DNA of 43,964 nt, from assembly GCA_900547975.1 (NCBI GenBank), contig URIX01000007.1:1-43964 (forward strand), read 5' to 3'. The stretch comes from an uncultured Eubacteriales bacterium (GTDB taxonomy: Bacteria; Bacillota; Clostridia; Christensenellales; CAG-917). The translations under genes were made by a program, and so were the position numbers. Below are positions 22,022 through 30,844 of this stretch, piece by piece (the first letter of the stretch is position 1; the number at the start of each line of letters is the position of its first letter). The notes under the pieces are model-generated. The model was not told the origin of the DNA. It worked only from the letters and a program-made list of their open reading frames with translations, and did not search any database.

Positions 22022-23409
22022 TACTTGTTTTCTTCCTCGTCGTTTTCGAGGTATTTTTCGATATACTCGTCGCGGATACGTTTAAGTTCGCTCTTGGGCA
22101 GGATTTTGAGAAGTTTCCAGCCGAGGTCGAGGGTTTCTTCGATGTCGCGGTTGACGTCGAAGCCTTGAGAAACGTATTGTTTTTCAAACTCGTCCGCGAA
22201 TTTTGCGTACTTTTTGTCCGTTTCGGTCAAAGCCGCGTCGCCGAGAATGGAACTCAATTCCTTTGCTTCCTTGCCCTGCGCGTACGCGCTGAAAAGTTGG
22301 TTCATCGTGTCGGCGTGGTCTTCTCTCGTTTTGCCCTTGCCTATGCCCTTGTCTTTAAGACGAGAGAGCGACGGCAATACGTCGATGGGCGGAACGATAC
22401 CTTTTTTGTACAATTCGCGCGAGATGATGATTTGTCCTTCGGTGATGTAGCCCGTAAGGTCGGGAATGGGGTGCGTTTTGTCGTCTTCGGGCATCGTGAG
22501 GATAGGAATCTGCGTGATAGAGCCTTTCTTTCCGACGATTCTGCCCGCGCGCTCGTACATACTCGCAAGGTCGGTGTACATATAACCGGGGTAGCCGCGT
22601 CTGCCGGGGACTTCCTTTCTTGCCGCCGACACTTCGCGCAACGCTTCTGCGTAGTTGGTGATGTCGGTGGTGATGACCAAAACGTGCATATCCTTTTCAA
22701 ACGCAAGGTATTCCGCCGCGGTCAACGCCATACGAGGCGTGGAAATACGCTCGACGGCGGGGTCGTTTGCAAGGTTTATGAACATAACCGCGCGCTCGAT
22801 TGCGCCCGTCTTTCTGAAATCGCTGATGAAGAAGTCCGCTTCCTCGAACGTAATACCGACTGCCGCGAACACGACCGCGAATTTTGCGTCGCTGCCCAAA
22901 ACTTTGGCTTGTCTTGCGATTTGCGCCGCAAGTTCTGCGTGAGGCATACCCGACATCGAAAACACGGGAAGTTTTTGACCTCTGACGAGCGTGTTCAAGC
23001 CGTCGATTGCGCTGATACCCGTTTGAATAAACTCGTTGGGATAGTCGCGCGCGACGGGGTTTATCGGTTGACCGTTGATGTCGAGTTTCATTTCGGGAAT
23101 AATGGGTGCGCCGCCGTCGCGGGGTCTGCCCATACCGTCGAAAACTCTGCCGAGCATATCTTCGCTTACGCCGAGTTCGATGCCGTGTCCCAAAAATCTT
23201 GCTTTTGCGGAAGCCATTTTGATGCCTTGCGATGCCTCGAACAACTGAACGAGTGCCTTGTCGCGATTGATTTCAAGCACCTTGCCGCTTCTGATTTCAC
23301 CGTTTTCCTGTCTGATTTCGACAAGTTCGTTATATTTTACGCCCTCAACGCCCTCAACGAGCATAAGCGGGCCGACAATCTCTCTTATGGTGTTGTATTC
23401 TTTTAACAT
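22021..23409 (-). CDS. ntpB: V-type ATPase subunit B
   Basis: A 462-residue regulatory, non-catalytic nucleotide-binding subunit of the A3B3 hexamer. The standard blocks are present: YNTIREIVGPLMLVEGVEG, FSMSGMPHAELAAQIARQA in place of a full P-loop, GSITQIPILTMPEDDKTHPIPDLTGYITEGQI and RDHADTMNQL-like text. The ATG at 23409 shares its A with the stop of subunit A, and AGGAGG stands six bases upstream. Confidence 0.97.
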   Translation of the reverse strand: MLKEYNTIREIVGPLMLVEGVEGVKYNELVEIRQENGEIRSGKVLEINRDKALVQLFEASQGIKMASAKARFLGHGIELGVSEDMLGRVFDGMGRPRDGGAPIIPEMKLDINGQPINPVARDYPNEFIQTGISAIDGLNTLVRGQKLPVFSMSGMPHAELAAQIARQAKVLGSDAKFAVVFAAVGITFEEADFFISDFRKTGAIERAVMFINLANDPAVERISTPRMALTAAEYLAFEKDMHVLVITTDITNYAEALREVSAARKEVPGRRGYPGYMYTDLASMYERAGRIVGKKGSITQIPILTMPEDDKTHPIPDLTGYITEGQIIISRELYKKGIVPPIDVLPSLSRLKDKGIGKGKTREDHADTMNQLFSAYAQGKEAKELSSILGDAALTETDKKYAKFADEFEKQYVSQGFDVNRDIEETLDLGWKLLKILPKSELKRIRDEYIEKYLENDEEENK

Positions 23410-25172
23410 CAAATGCCTCCTTCGTCGATGAGAGCGCGCATTTCGCTCTTGATTTCGGCAAGAATTTCGTCAAATTTCGACATTTCGCTTTCGGGAATAT
23501 ACTTCGCTCTGCCGATTTGCTCTCTTACGCCGAGTTCGAGAATATCCTCGATGTCAACGTTCTTTTCGAGCGCGTCCTTTGCCAACTCGTCAAATTCGAG
23601 AATGAGGCGAAGCATATATTCCTGCTTGCGCAACGACGAGAACGTGTCCACTTCGTGGAAAGCGTTTTGGTGCAAATAGTCCTCTCTTATGGACTTTGCC
23701 GTTTCCATCGTGAGTCTGTTTTCGGGCGAGAGCGCATCCATACCGACGAGCCTTACGATTTCGTCGAGTTGCGCTTCCTCTTGAAGTATACGCATACACT
23801 TTGCGCGCAATCTCATCCATTCATCGTCGACGTTGTCGGTGTACCACTCGCCAAGACGCTCTGCGTAAAGCGAATAACTCGTAAGCCAGTCGACCGCAGG
23901 GAAATGACGTTTGTACGCAAGCGAGGCACTAAGTCCCCAGAACACTTTGACGATACGCAAAGTCGCTTGCGATACGGGTTCCGAAAGGTCGCCGCCCGGG
24001 GGCGAAACCGCGCCGATTGCCGTAATCGAGCCGATGACGTTTTCTTGTCCCAAAACCTTGACGATACCCGCTCTTTCGTAAAATTCCGCAAGACGAGAAC
24101 TGAGGTATGCGGGATAGCCTTCTTCACCGGGCATTTCTTCAAGACGGCCGCTCATTTCTCTGAGCGCTTCCGCCCAACGAGACGTGGAATCCGCCATAAT
24201 AGCGACCGAATAGCCCATATCTCTGAAATATTCCGCAATGGTGATACCCGTATAAATTGACGCTTCGCGCGCCGCAACGGGCATATCCGACGTGTTTGCG
24301 ATAAGCACGGTGCGCTTCATAAGCGGTTGACCGCTCTTTGGGTCGATAAGAGTCGGGAACTCGTTGAGAACGTCCGTCATCTCGTTGCCGCGCTCGCCGC
24401 AACCGACGTATACGATTATGTCCGCGTCCGCCCACTTTGCAAGTTGGTGCTGAACGACGGTTTTGCCGCTTCCGAACGGTCCGGGAACTGCCGCAACGCC
24501 GCCCTTTGCAATCGGGAAAAGCGTGTCGATGACTCTTTGTCCCGTGACGAGCGGTGCTTTCGGGGAAAGTTTTTCTTTGTAGGGTCTACCCTTTCTGACG
24601 GGCCATTTTTGAAGCATAGTCACGTTGACGTCGCCCTTTTCGGTTTCAACGACGGCGACGGTTTCGTCAACGGTGAACTCGCCTTGTTTGATTTCCTTAA
24701 CCGTGCCTTTAACGCCGTAAGGAACCATAATTTTATGCTCAACGAGGACGTTTTCTTGCACTACGCCGAGTACGCTTCCGCATTCGACGACGTCGCCGAC
24801 GGTTGCCTTAGGCTCGAACGCCCATTTCTTTTGGTGGTCGACGGCAGGAAGGTATACGCCTCTTTCGATACGGTCGCCCGCAATATCTCTGAGTTTGGCA
24901 AGCGGTCTTTGAATACCGTCGTAAATGCCCTCGATAAGACCGGGGGCGAGTTCGACGGAAAGGGGCGCGCCCGTCGAATATACGTTTTCGCCGGGGCCTA
25001 ATCCGCTCGTTTCTTCATAAACCTGTATGGACGCGCGGTCGCCGCGAAGTTCGATGACTTCGCCTATAAGTTTCTTTTCGCTAACGTGAACCACGTCGTA
25101 CATCTTGCACTGGGACATACCCTCTGCAACAATCAACGGTCCGGATACTTTTACGATTTTTCCAGTTTCCAT
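23409..25172 (-). CDS. ntpA: V-type ATPase catalytic subunit A
   Basis: A 587-residue catalytic subunit that hydrolyses ATP. Residues ~1-70 are the barrel (GKIVKVSGPLIVAEGM), ~110-190 the non-homologous insertion of A subunits, and the P-loop is GPFGSGKTVVQ. GCGERGNEMT and MADSTSRWAEALREMSGRLEEMPGEEGYPAYL carry the catalytic Glu/Arg region. The length is standard. It lies 11 bp downstream of the F-type stalk subunit gene. Confidence 0.98.
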   Translation of the reverse strand: METGKIVKVSGPLIVAEGMSQCKMYDVVHVSEKKLIGEVIELRGDRASIQVYEETSGLGPGENVYSTGAPLSVELAPGLIEGIYDGIQRPLAKLRDIAGDRIERGVYLPAVDHQKKWAFEPKATVGDVVECGSVLGVVQENVLVEHKIMVPYGVKGTVKEIKQGEFTVDETVAVVETEKGDVNVTMLQKWPVRKGRPYKEKLSPKAPLVTGQRVIDTLFPIAKGGVAAVPGPFGSGKTVVQHQLAKWADADIIVYVGCGERGNEMTDVLNEFPTLIDPKSGQPLMKRTVLIANTSDMPVAAREASIYTGITIAEYFRDMGYSVAIMADSTSRWAEALREMSGRLEEMPGEEGYPAYLSSRLAEFYERAGIVKVLGQENVIGSITAIGAVSPPGGDLSEPVSQATLRIVKVFWGLSASLAYKRHFPAVDWLTSYSLYAERLGEWYTDNVDDEWMRLRAKCMRILQEEAQLDEIVRLVGMDALSPENRLTMETAKSIREDYLHQNAFHEVDTFSSLRKQEYMLRLILEFDELAKDALEKNVDIEDILELGVREQIGRAKYIPESEMSKFDEILAEIKSEMRALIDEGGI

Positions 25173-25182
25173 TTTCGTCCTC

Positions 25183-25512
25183 TTATTTGTTCTCTTTGTC
25201 GAATAAAATGTCTGCGCCTATCGCCTTTTCGACGTTGGCTTTTATGCCCGCGAGACCCACGCCCCGATTGCCTTCCGCCGACGGAATGGGCACGATGACG
25301 GGATAGGGACGGGATTTATAGCGATTGATGAGCGCGTCCGCTTGCGTCGCAACCTTTTCCGTCACGAAAATGACGGCGTATTTCCTCGCAAGCGCGTGAA
25401 TGGTATCTCTTGCCTGATACTCGTCTTCCACGGGGAAAACGTCAAGACCGATGGCCTTGAATGCAAGCACGCTGTCTTTGTCGCCGCATACCGCGATTGC
25501 ATTGTCACGCAT
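25183..25512 (-). CDS. ntpG: V-type ATPase subunit F
   Basis: A central-stalk subunit of ~109 residues with an alpha/beta fold: AIAVCGDKDSVLAFKAIGLDVFP at the start, YAVIFVTEKVA in the middle and VPIPSAEGNRGVGL near the end. The ATG at 25512 gives the family-typical N-terminus; a GTG three codons earlier (25521) has a better-placed AAAGGA and may be the real start. The gene overlaps the end of subunit C. Confidence 0.9.
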   Translation of the reverse strand: MRDNAIAVCGDKDSVLAFKAIGLDVFPVEDEYQARDTIHALARKYAVIFVTEKVATQADALINRYKSRPYPVIVPIPSAEGNRGVGLAGIKANVEKAIGADILFDKENK

Positions 25513-26467
25513 AGAGTTCACGCATCCTTTCTTTGATTATTTGAGGCGCGACGTGATTTTTCACGCCTGCCACGATAAGTTTTGCAATTTTGATTTCGGT
25601 CTTTCTGCTCATATAAAACGCGACGATTGGCGCAACCGAGTACAAATCGTCTTTTTCACGCTTCCATACTTTCAAAAGCGCGTCGTCGGTTTTTGCCTCG
25701 AACGTCACGAGTTTTCCGCCCTCGTCGAGTGCCTTTACGTCCTCGTAATATTCCGTTTCCTTGAAAGGTTTGAGGAAGTCTTCGCCGTGGAGTTCCCAAA
25801 GTCCTTCAAACGCTGAAAGCGGAATCGTGCCGCCGCCTATAAAGCAATCCGCAAAGAACGCAAAGTCGAGTCCGAGCCGTCTTGCTCTTTCAAAGGAAGA
25901 TATATTGAGGTAGTTTATTCTTTTTTCAAAATATTCCTTTGCGACCTTGCCGCTCTTTTTGCAAAGTTCGAGTTGATGGGCAAATTGCGCCTTGTCGACT
26001 GCAATGTCGAGTGTATGCGCTTTGACCTGACCGCTTGCAAGGTCTTCCTGCGTTTTGAGGATAATGTCCTGCATTTGCTTTGCAAGCGCGCTTATCTCGC
26101 CCGATTCGATTGCTTCTTTGAGTGTTTCGACCTCAAAAAGCCCGTTCGGGGCAAAACTTTCCGCTTTTGCGCCCGAAACGTACGCTTTGAGCAAAATTTT
26201 GAGGTTGACGTAATCGCTTTCCACGATAAACGCGTCGAGCGCGCCGCCCTCGTTCATCTCTTTCAAAAGCGCGATGTTTTCTTCTTCCGCGCGTTTGAAA
26301 ACGACGTCGAAATTTTCGCCGTCCGTACCGAAACCGAGTTCCGCAAGAGCCTTTGACGCTTCCCTTGCGTCGGCAGCGTCCAAAAGCCTCTGCACCGCTT
26401 GCGCGGTGAGAAGTTTGCTTTCTCTGCTCTTTATTTGGGCGTTTTGGTACAAAAATTTGTATGACAT
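25505..26467 (-). CDS. ntpC: V-type ATPase subunit C
   Basis: A 320-residue AC39/d-type subunit that links the central stalk to the membrane ring. The N-terminus (YKFLYQNAQIKSRESKLLTAQAVQRLLDA) and the repeated ...YVNLKILLKAY... / ...YLNISSFERARRLG... helical motifs are typical. The start is the ATG at 26467; the frame continues upstream only as Lys/Arg-rich text that overlaps subunit E. The last bases overlap the next gene. Confidence 0.92.
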   Translation of the reverse strand: MSYKFLYQNAQIKSRESKLLTAQAVQRLLDAADAREASKALAELGFGTDGENFDVVFKRAEEENIALLKEMNEGGALDAFIVESDYVNLKILLKAYVSGAKAESFAPNGLFEVETLKEAIESGEISALAKQMQDIILKTQEDLASGQVKAHTLDIAVDKAQFAHQLELCKKSGKVAKEYFEKRINYLNISSFERARRLGLDFAFFADCFIGGGTIPLSAFEGLWELHGEDFLKPFKETEYYEDVKALDEGGKLVTFEAKTDDALLKVWKREKDDLYSVAPIVAFYMSRKTEIKIAKLIVAGVKNHVAPQIIKERMRELYA

Positions 26468-26468
26468 A

Positions 26469-27044
26469 TCAGCCGAAAATTTCCTTTGCCGTCTTTGCTT
26501 CCGTTTGTTCTTTGAGAAGGGCGACTTCGACTTCGAAAGTGAAGTTTTTGTCAACGCCGTTCTCGCTCAAAATCAATCCGCCGTCAAAATCGCCGAATTT
26601 GTCCGAAAGCGTGAGGTTTATCCCCTTCTTTTTTGCAAATTCCGAAAGTGTAGCCTCTGTGACGATGTCCTTTTCTCTTTGAGATATAGTCACAACGTCG
26701 CCGTCTTTTGCGTTGTCGAGCATTGCGAAAATAAGGTCGGAATAAGTCTTTTCATCGAGATTTCGCAAGTTTTCGAGAACGCGCTCGTACACGACGTCAA
26801 GCACTTTCGTCTTTGCGGCGAGAGTGAGTTTTTTTGCGTCGAGTTCGGCAACGGTTTTAGAGCGCGCGTCTACGTCGAACACCATTCTGTCCGTTTCGGA
26901 TTTTGTCGAATACAGATATTCCTTACATTCTTCTGCCGCTTTTGCGATGATTTCGTCCGCTTTGGCGTTTGCCTCTGCGACTATCGAATCGGCTTTGAGA
27001 TGCGCGTCGGATATGATTTTTTCAACGATTGCTTCTTTGCTCAT
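26469..27044 (-). CDS. ntpE: V-type ATPase subunit E
   Basis: A 191-residue peripheral-stalk subunit. The first ~110 residues are one long Ala/Lys/Glu-rich coiled coil (KADSIVAEANAKADEIIAKAAEECKEYL). The C-terminal ~80 residues form the globular head, with GDFDGGLILSENGVDKNFTFEVEV as the conserved part. One base separates it from subunit C. Confidence 0.92.
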   Translation of the reverse strand: MSKEAIVEKIISDAHLKADSIVAEANAKADEIIAKAAEECKEYLYSTKSETDRMVFDVDARSKTVAELDAKKLTLAAKTKVLDVVYERVLENLRNLDEKTYSDLIFAMLDNAKDGDVVTISQREKDIVTEATLSEFAKKKGINLTLSDKFGDFDGGLILSENGVDKNFTFEVEVALLKEQTEAKTAKEIFG

Positions 27045-27053
27045 AGGTTTTTA

Positions 27054-27575
27054 TTATGCGATGAACGCCGCGCTTGCCGCCGTTTCGAGAAGGGATTCGG
27101 TTGCGGGCATCATAACGCCGAGAAGAGATACCAAAAGCGCAAGAACGGCGTAGGTTTCGACCATAACCGTCAAAATGATTGCCTTGCCGCTTTCTTCGGG
27201 ACGTTTTGCAACGAGTGCGATACCGCTGCAAGCGACTTTGGATTGATAGAGCGCGCTCAAGAAGCCGACGATTGCCATCGGAAGGCAAGCCACCATCAAA
27301 CCGAGTCCGCCCGTGACGGAAAGTCTTGCAACCGAGCCGAAAAGGTCGATTTTGACGAACACCAAGAACGCTACGAGCAAGCCGTAGATGCCTTGCGTAC
27401 CCGGCAAAAGTTGCAAGACCAAACATTTGGAAAACTTGTCGGGATCCTCGCTCGTTACGCCTGCCGCCGCTTTACCTGCCGTGCCGACGCCGATTGCCGA
27501 ACCGATGCCTGCCATTGCTGCCGCAAACACCGCGCCGATGAGGGCTATCAAAGTCCCAAGTGTGAAATTACCCAT
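27054..27575 (-). CDS. ntpK: V-type ATPase rotor-ring proteolipid (subunit K)
   Basis: A 173-residue proteolipid made of two fused hairpins (four membrane helices), forming the c-ring. The ion-binding Glu is E140 (VMVETYAVL); the first hairpin lacks a carboxylate, as is usual for the V-type. All residues that bind Na+ in Enterococcus hirae NtpK have a counterpart: Leu57, Thr60, Gln61 and Tyr64 in LLPGTQGIYG, Gln111 in YQSKV, and Glu140. That argues for Na+ as coupling ion, as far as the alignment by eye goes. AGGAGG stands eight bases before the ATG at 27575. A C-terminal tail of ~13 Ala/Thr-rich residues extends past the last helix. Confidence 0.96.
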   Translation of the reverse strand: MGNFTLGTLIALIGAVFAAAMAGIGSAIGVGTAGKAAAGVTSEDPDKFSKCLVLQLLPGTQGIYGLLVAFLVFVKIDLFGSVARLSVTGGLGLMVACLPMAIVGFLSALYQSKVACSGIALVAKRPEESGKAIILTVMVETYAVLALLVSLLGVMMPATESLLETAASAAFIA

Positions 27576-27586
27576 ATAACTACCTC

Positions 27587-29611
27587 CTACTTTTCCAAGT
27601 ATGTGTATTTTGTTTTTGTTCCGAAAGGCACGAAAACGTGTCCGCAGCCTTCGTAGAATTTTCCGAAAAATTCGATGTATTGCAATCTGCAATTATGAAC
27701 GTATGCGCCTAGCGTGGATATGCCGATGTTAAAGACGTGTCCCACAAGGAAGATAGGCACGCAAAGGACGTATCCTATCGCAATGAGGTTTGCCGGGAAC
27801 AAGCCGAGCACGACCGAGCAAATCTGATTGACGACGAGCGCGACCACGCTACCCGAAAGTCCCAAACCGAACAAACGCGCGTACGAGAGTATGTCCGAAA
27901 GGATGTTTACGCCGTCGTAAAGTTTGCCGAATCCCGTGAGGAATGACGTCACTTTTTTCACGCCTTTTTTGCCTCTCGTATTGCCGAGAACGAGCAAAAA
28001 CGCGCCGCCTGCCATAAAACCTATACCCGTCCATTTGAGAGCGGTGATTTGTTTGAAGAACAACAGCGAGAGCGCAAGCATAATTATGCCCGCAAAAATC
28101 ATATACCACGTTCCGACCTCGAAAAATGCGTCGAGGGGGCGTTTTTTGCGTATGAGATTGATTGCGTTGAGAAGCATGCCGACTGCGATATGCACGAAGC
28201 CGAGCGCAAAGGATATTCCCAGCAAATACAGCGGTCCGTTGCCTTCGAGAGGTTGAACCAGTTGCAATTTCGCAAGGAACGTGTTTGAGATGTCGAGTCC
28301 GAACCAACCGCCGAAAATCGCGCCCCATACGATTGTGGATATGCCGCCCATACCCACAACGAGAAGCAATCTTCCCTTGCCGGGGACGGGCTTTTTCACC
28401 GCGTACGCGATAAATCCGCCCAGCGCGAGCAGTATACCGTATGCCGCGTCCGCAATCATCATTCCGAAAAGCAAGAAGTAGAAGAACGACATCACGGGGT
28501 TGGGGTCGAGGTCGGAAAAATAGTTGGGCGCGCTGTACATATTGGTTATGTCCTGATACGGCTCGACTATTTTGCTGTTTCTGACGTAGGTCGGGACGAT
28601 TTCGTCTTCTTTGGGATTTGAAAACTCGTAAACTACGGTGTCGCCCATCTCGTCGAGAAGTTTTTTGAGGTCGTCCTCAAACTCGGCGGGATACCACGCT
28701 TCCATAACAAAACTGCGCTTCGTCGCGGCAAAGCCGTCGAGAGCGGAAAACTTGTCGATTTGAACGAGATAATAGTCGTAAAGCGTTTTTAGGTCGGCAA
28801 TATACATCTCTTTCACGAGAGCGCGGGTCGTAAGTTCAAACGTTTCTTCTTCAAGCCTTGCAAGCCTCTCTTTGAGAATATTCATATTCTCGATAGGCGT
28901 ATTGTCGTTGTTGACGGACGCGCGCGAAAATTCGAGAGATTGCAACTCGTAGGAAAGTGCGTCGGCGTCCTCGTTGAGCGCAATAGCAACGATAGGTTGC
29001 ACTTTGCCCTGCTTCAAAAACTCGACGTAAACGCCGTCGTTTTCGTCCTGATACTTTTGAAGCGCAAGCGTATTTTGTGTGGGAATACAGCCCAAAAATA
29101 CGGTGGTTTTTTCACCGTTTTTGTAGAACGAATATGGTTTGCGCAAAGATATATACACTCTGTGCGCCTCGATTTCTTCCTTTATGCTCGCCTTTTGCGC
29201 AGCGATTTCTTTCTGCCTTAAATTGATTTCTTCGATGTCGGCAACGTTTGCCATAAGTTCGACTTCTTTCGAGTCGATAAGGTCGAAGTCGTCAAAACTC
29301 ATTCTTTCGATTTGCGAAAGAGGCGGGGTTTTGATGGGGGTGAAAATGTACGGGTGTTCGCTCTTTTCGGTTTCTTTGGCGAACTTTTCGGCAACTTTTC
29401 GTTGATCTCTCAAATACGAGAACGCAAACTCTATCCTTGCGATTTGTGCTTTTGCGTGCTCGCAGGAAGCGGAATTGTCAAGGCGCACGGTATCGTCGAT
29501 ATCGTGCGTTTTTGCAATCTCAACGTTTCTGGTGCGCTGAAGTGCCTTGAACAATTTGTGCCTGTCGCTCTTGTGCGCGACGAGCACCAGTTTTTTCATC
29601 TCAACAATCAT
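27587..29611 (-). CDS. ntpI: V-type ATPase subunit I (a-type membrane subunit)
   Basis: A 674-residue stator subunit. Residues 1-~345 are cytoplasmic and bind the peripheral stalks (KKLVLVAHKSDRHKLFKALQ, then coiled coils). From ~370 on there are seven or eight membrane helices (MSFFYFLLFGMMIADAAYGILL and SYARLFGLGLSGSVVALVVNQ). The latter holds the Arg that releases the ion from the ring. Two starts four codons apart are possible (29611 or 29599); neither has a clear Shine-Dalgarno sequence. It lies 20 bp after the stalk subunit gene. Confidence 0.95.
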   Translation of the reverse strand: MIVEMKKLVLVAHKSDRHKLFKALQRTRNVEIAKTHDIDDTVRLDNSASCEHAKAQIARIEFAFSYLRDQRKVAEKFAKETEKSEHPYIFTPIKTPPLSQIERMSFDDFDLIDSKEVELMANVADIEEINLRQKEIAAQKASIKEEIEAHRVYISLRKPYSFYKNGEKTTVFLGCIPTQNTLALQKYQDENDGVYVEFLKQGKVQPIVAIALNEDADALSYELQSLEFSRASVNNDNTPIENMNILKERLARLEEETFELTTRALVKEMYIADLKTLYDYYLVQIDKFSALDGFAATKRSFVMEAWYPAEFEDDLKKLLDEMGDTVVYEFSNPKEDEIVPTYVRNSKIVEPYQDITNMYSAPNYFSDLDPNPVMSFFYFLLFGMMIADAAYGILLALGGFIAYAVKKPVPGKGRLLLVVGMGGISTIVWGAIFGGWFGLDISNTFLAKLQLVQPLEGNGPLYLLGISFALGFVHIAVGMLLNAINLIRKKRPLDAFFEVGTWYMIFAGIIMLALSLLFFKQITALKWTGIGFMAGGAFLLVLGNTRGKKGVKKVTSFLTGFGKLYDGVNILSDILSYARLFGLGLSGSVVALVVNQICSVVLGLFPANLIAIGYVLCVPIFLVGHVFNIGISTLGAYVHNCRLQYIEFFGKFYEGCGHVFVPFGTKTKYTYLEK

Positions 29612-29630
29612 AGTGTGCCGTCAAAAAGTC

Positions 29631-29975
29631 TTATTCTTCGATTGTATCGTTTGTGCCGCAGTATTTTTCCACAAGCGACGCGGCGAGTTCGTTTGCTTTT
29701 TCGCTTGCAACGAGGTTGTGTTCGTTTACGAGTTCGTCGGCGGATTTTTGTCCTTTTTTGAGAATTTCATCGCGCTTTTTCTGCGCTTCCTTCTCTGCTA
29801 TGTCAAGCGCGACGCGTCTGTCGTCGCGACATTGCAAAACGGTTGCTTTTTTCTGCTTTTCGGCGTCTATTTCGGCTTGTTGCACGATTTGCTTCGCCTT
29901 ATTTTGCGCCTCTTGCACGATTTCGTCCGCGTTTGCTTCGGCTTCTCTTATCTCTTTCAAAACGTCGTCAATCAT
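29631..29975 (-). CDS. ntpF: V-type ATPase peripheral-stalk subunit G/H
   Basis: A 114-residue protein, almost all one coiled coil (EIREAEANADEIVQEAQNKAKQ and so on), and the partner of subunit E in the peripheral stalks. It is the first ATPase gene; rpiB ends three bases before its ATG. The set F-I-K-E-C-G-A-B-D follows the Enterococcus hirae ntp order. The assignment rests on position and coiled-coil character, since this subunit is poorly conserved. Confidence 0.85.
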   Translation of the reverse strand: MIDDVLKEIREAEANADEIVQEAQNKAKQIVQQAEIDAEKQKKATVLQCRDDRRVALDIAEKEAQKKRDEILKKGQKSADELVNEHNLVASEKANELAASLVEKYCGTNDTIEE

Positions 29976-29978
29976 ATT

Positions 29979-30425
29979 TCACCGTCCGTTTTCGATGTCG
30001 GAAATCATATCCAAACGTCTTTGATGTCTGCCGCCCTCGTACGTTGCGGTATACCAGGACTTGACAATCTCTCTTGCCTCGTCGGGCGTGATGACGCGTC
30101 CGCCGAGCGCGATTACGTTGGCGTTGTTGTGTCTTCTCGTCATTTCCGCCATAAACGTGTTTGTGCAAACGGCACAACGTATGCCTTTGACCTTGTTTGC
30201 CGCAATGGAAATGCCTATGCCCGTGCCGCACATAACAACGCCGAGGTCGCACCTTTGTTGAGCGACGGCGTTTGCTACTTTGAGTCCGTATTCGGGATAA
30301 TCGACCGACTCGGTTGAAAAACAACCGAAATCAACGACTTCCGCACCGAGTTTTTTCAGTTCGTCTACGACGGCTTCTTTGAGGACGAATCCGCCGTGAT
30401 CGCAACCGACAGCAACTTTTGTCAT
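29979..30425 (-). CDS. rpiB: Ribose 5-phosphate isomerase B
   Basis: A 148-residue RpiB/LacAB-family isomerase that interconverts ribose 5-phosphate and ribulose 5-phosphate. VAVGCDHGGFVLKE and VVMCGTGIGISIAANKVKGIRCA carry the active-site Asp/His and the catalytic Cys. NNANVIALGGRVI is also typical. The ATG at 30425 is preferred to one four codons earlier because TGGTGAT precedes it. It is the first gene behind a strong promoter and runs straight into the V-ATPase genes, so it appears to be part of that operon. Confidence 0.95.
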   Translation of the reverse strand: MTKVAVGCDHGGFVLKEAVVDELKKLGAEVVDFGCFSTESVDYPEYGLKVANAVAQQRCDLGVVMCGTGIGISIAANKVKGIRCAVCTNTFMAEMTRRHNNANVIALGGRVITPDEAREIVKSWYTATYEGGRHQRRLDMISDIENGR

Positions 30426-30458
30426 AACAATCACCATATTATTATATACTTATATGAT

Positions 30459-30487
30459 ATTATAACACTCGAAATTTGTTATTTCAA
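30459..30487 (-). promoter_or_regulatory. Promoter of the rpiB-V-ATPase operon
   Basis: On the minus strand TTGAAA (30482-30487) and TATAAT (30459-30464) are exactly 17 bp apart, 34 bp upstream of the rpiB start codon. No other promoter of this quality is seen inside the nine ATPase genes. Confidence 0.85.
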
Positions 30488-30579
30488 GTCTAAAATTAAA
30501 AGGCGGTTTATTAAAAAAGGATTTAATGAAATCAACGTTAGATTATAAATAGTAATATTTATATTTAGGGTGTTCGGGT

Positions 30580-30633
30580 GTGGGGCAACGCCCCACCCGC
30601 AATTATTAATTATTAATTATTAATTATTAATTG
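30580..30633. repeat. Hairpin plus AATTATT tandem repeat module
   Basis: The stem-loop TGGGGC aac GCCCCA is followed by CCCGC and then four to five AATTATT units. It is the counterpart of 11998-12052, with a different stem. It is followed by another small hairpin (GGCGCAC/GTGCGCC, 30641-30658) and then by R2 copy b. Together these fill the gene-free stretch 30438-30844, apart from the rpiB promoter. Confidence 0.6.
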
Positions 30634-30666
30634 TAAAAGCGGCGCACTGCGGTGCGCCATAAAAAA

Positions 30667-30844
30667 GCGTGCCGCACGGCACGCCACCAAGCAGATAATT
30701 TGGCGAAATTGCGGCGTGAGTTTTTATCAGTGCCTAAACTGATAGCGCAAATTCTCTGCGCGGTTAGCAAAGCAATAAATCAAGCGAGACAACGGCAATG
30801 CACGGAATGCGCATTGCCGTTGCCCCTCTGCGATGATTTTTGCT
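30667..30844 (-). repeat. R2 structured repeat, copy b
   Basis: A full-length copy. In gene-sense (minus) direction it begins with AGCAAAAATCATCGCA directly after the TAA of the giant surface-protein gene. It then has a 12-bp perfect hairpin (CAACGGCAATGC/GCATTGCCGTTG), then the conserved block containing TTTGCTAACCGCGCAGAG and CAATTTCGCCAAATTATCTG, and ends in the GCGTGCC/GGCACGC hairpin. Copy c at 42241 agrees over most of the length. No T-rich terminator follows any of the hairpins. Confidence 0.8.
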
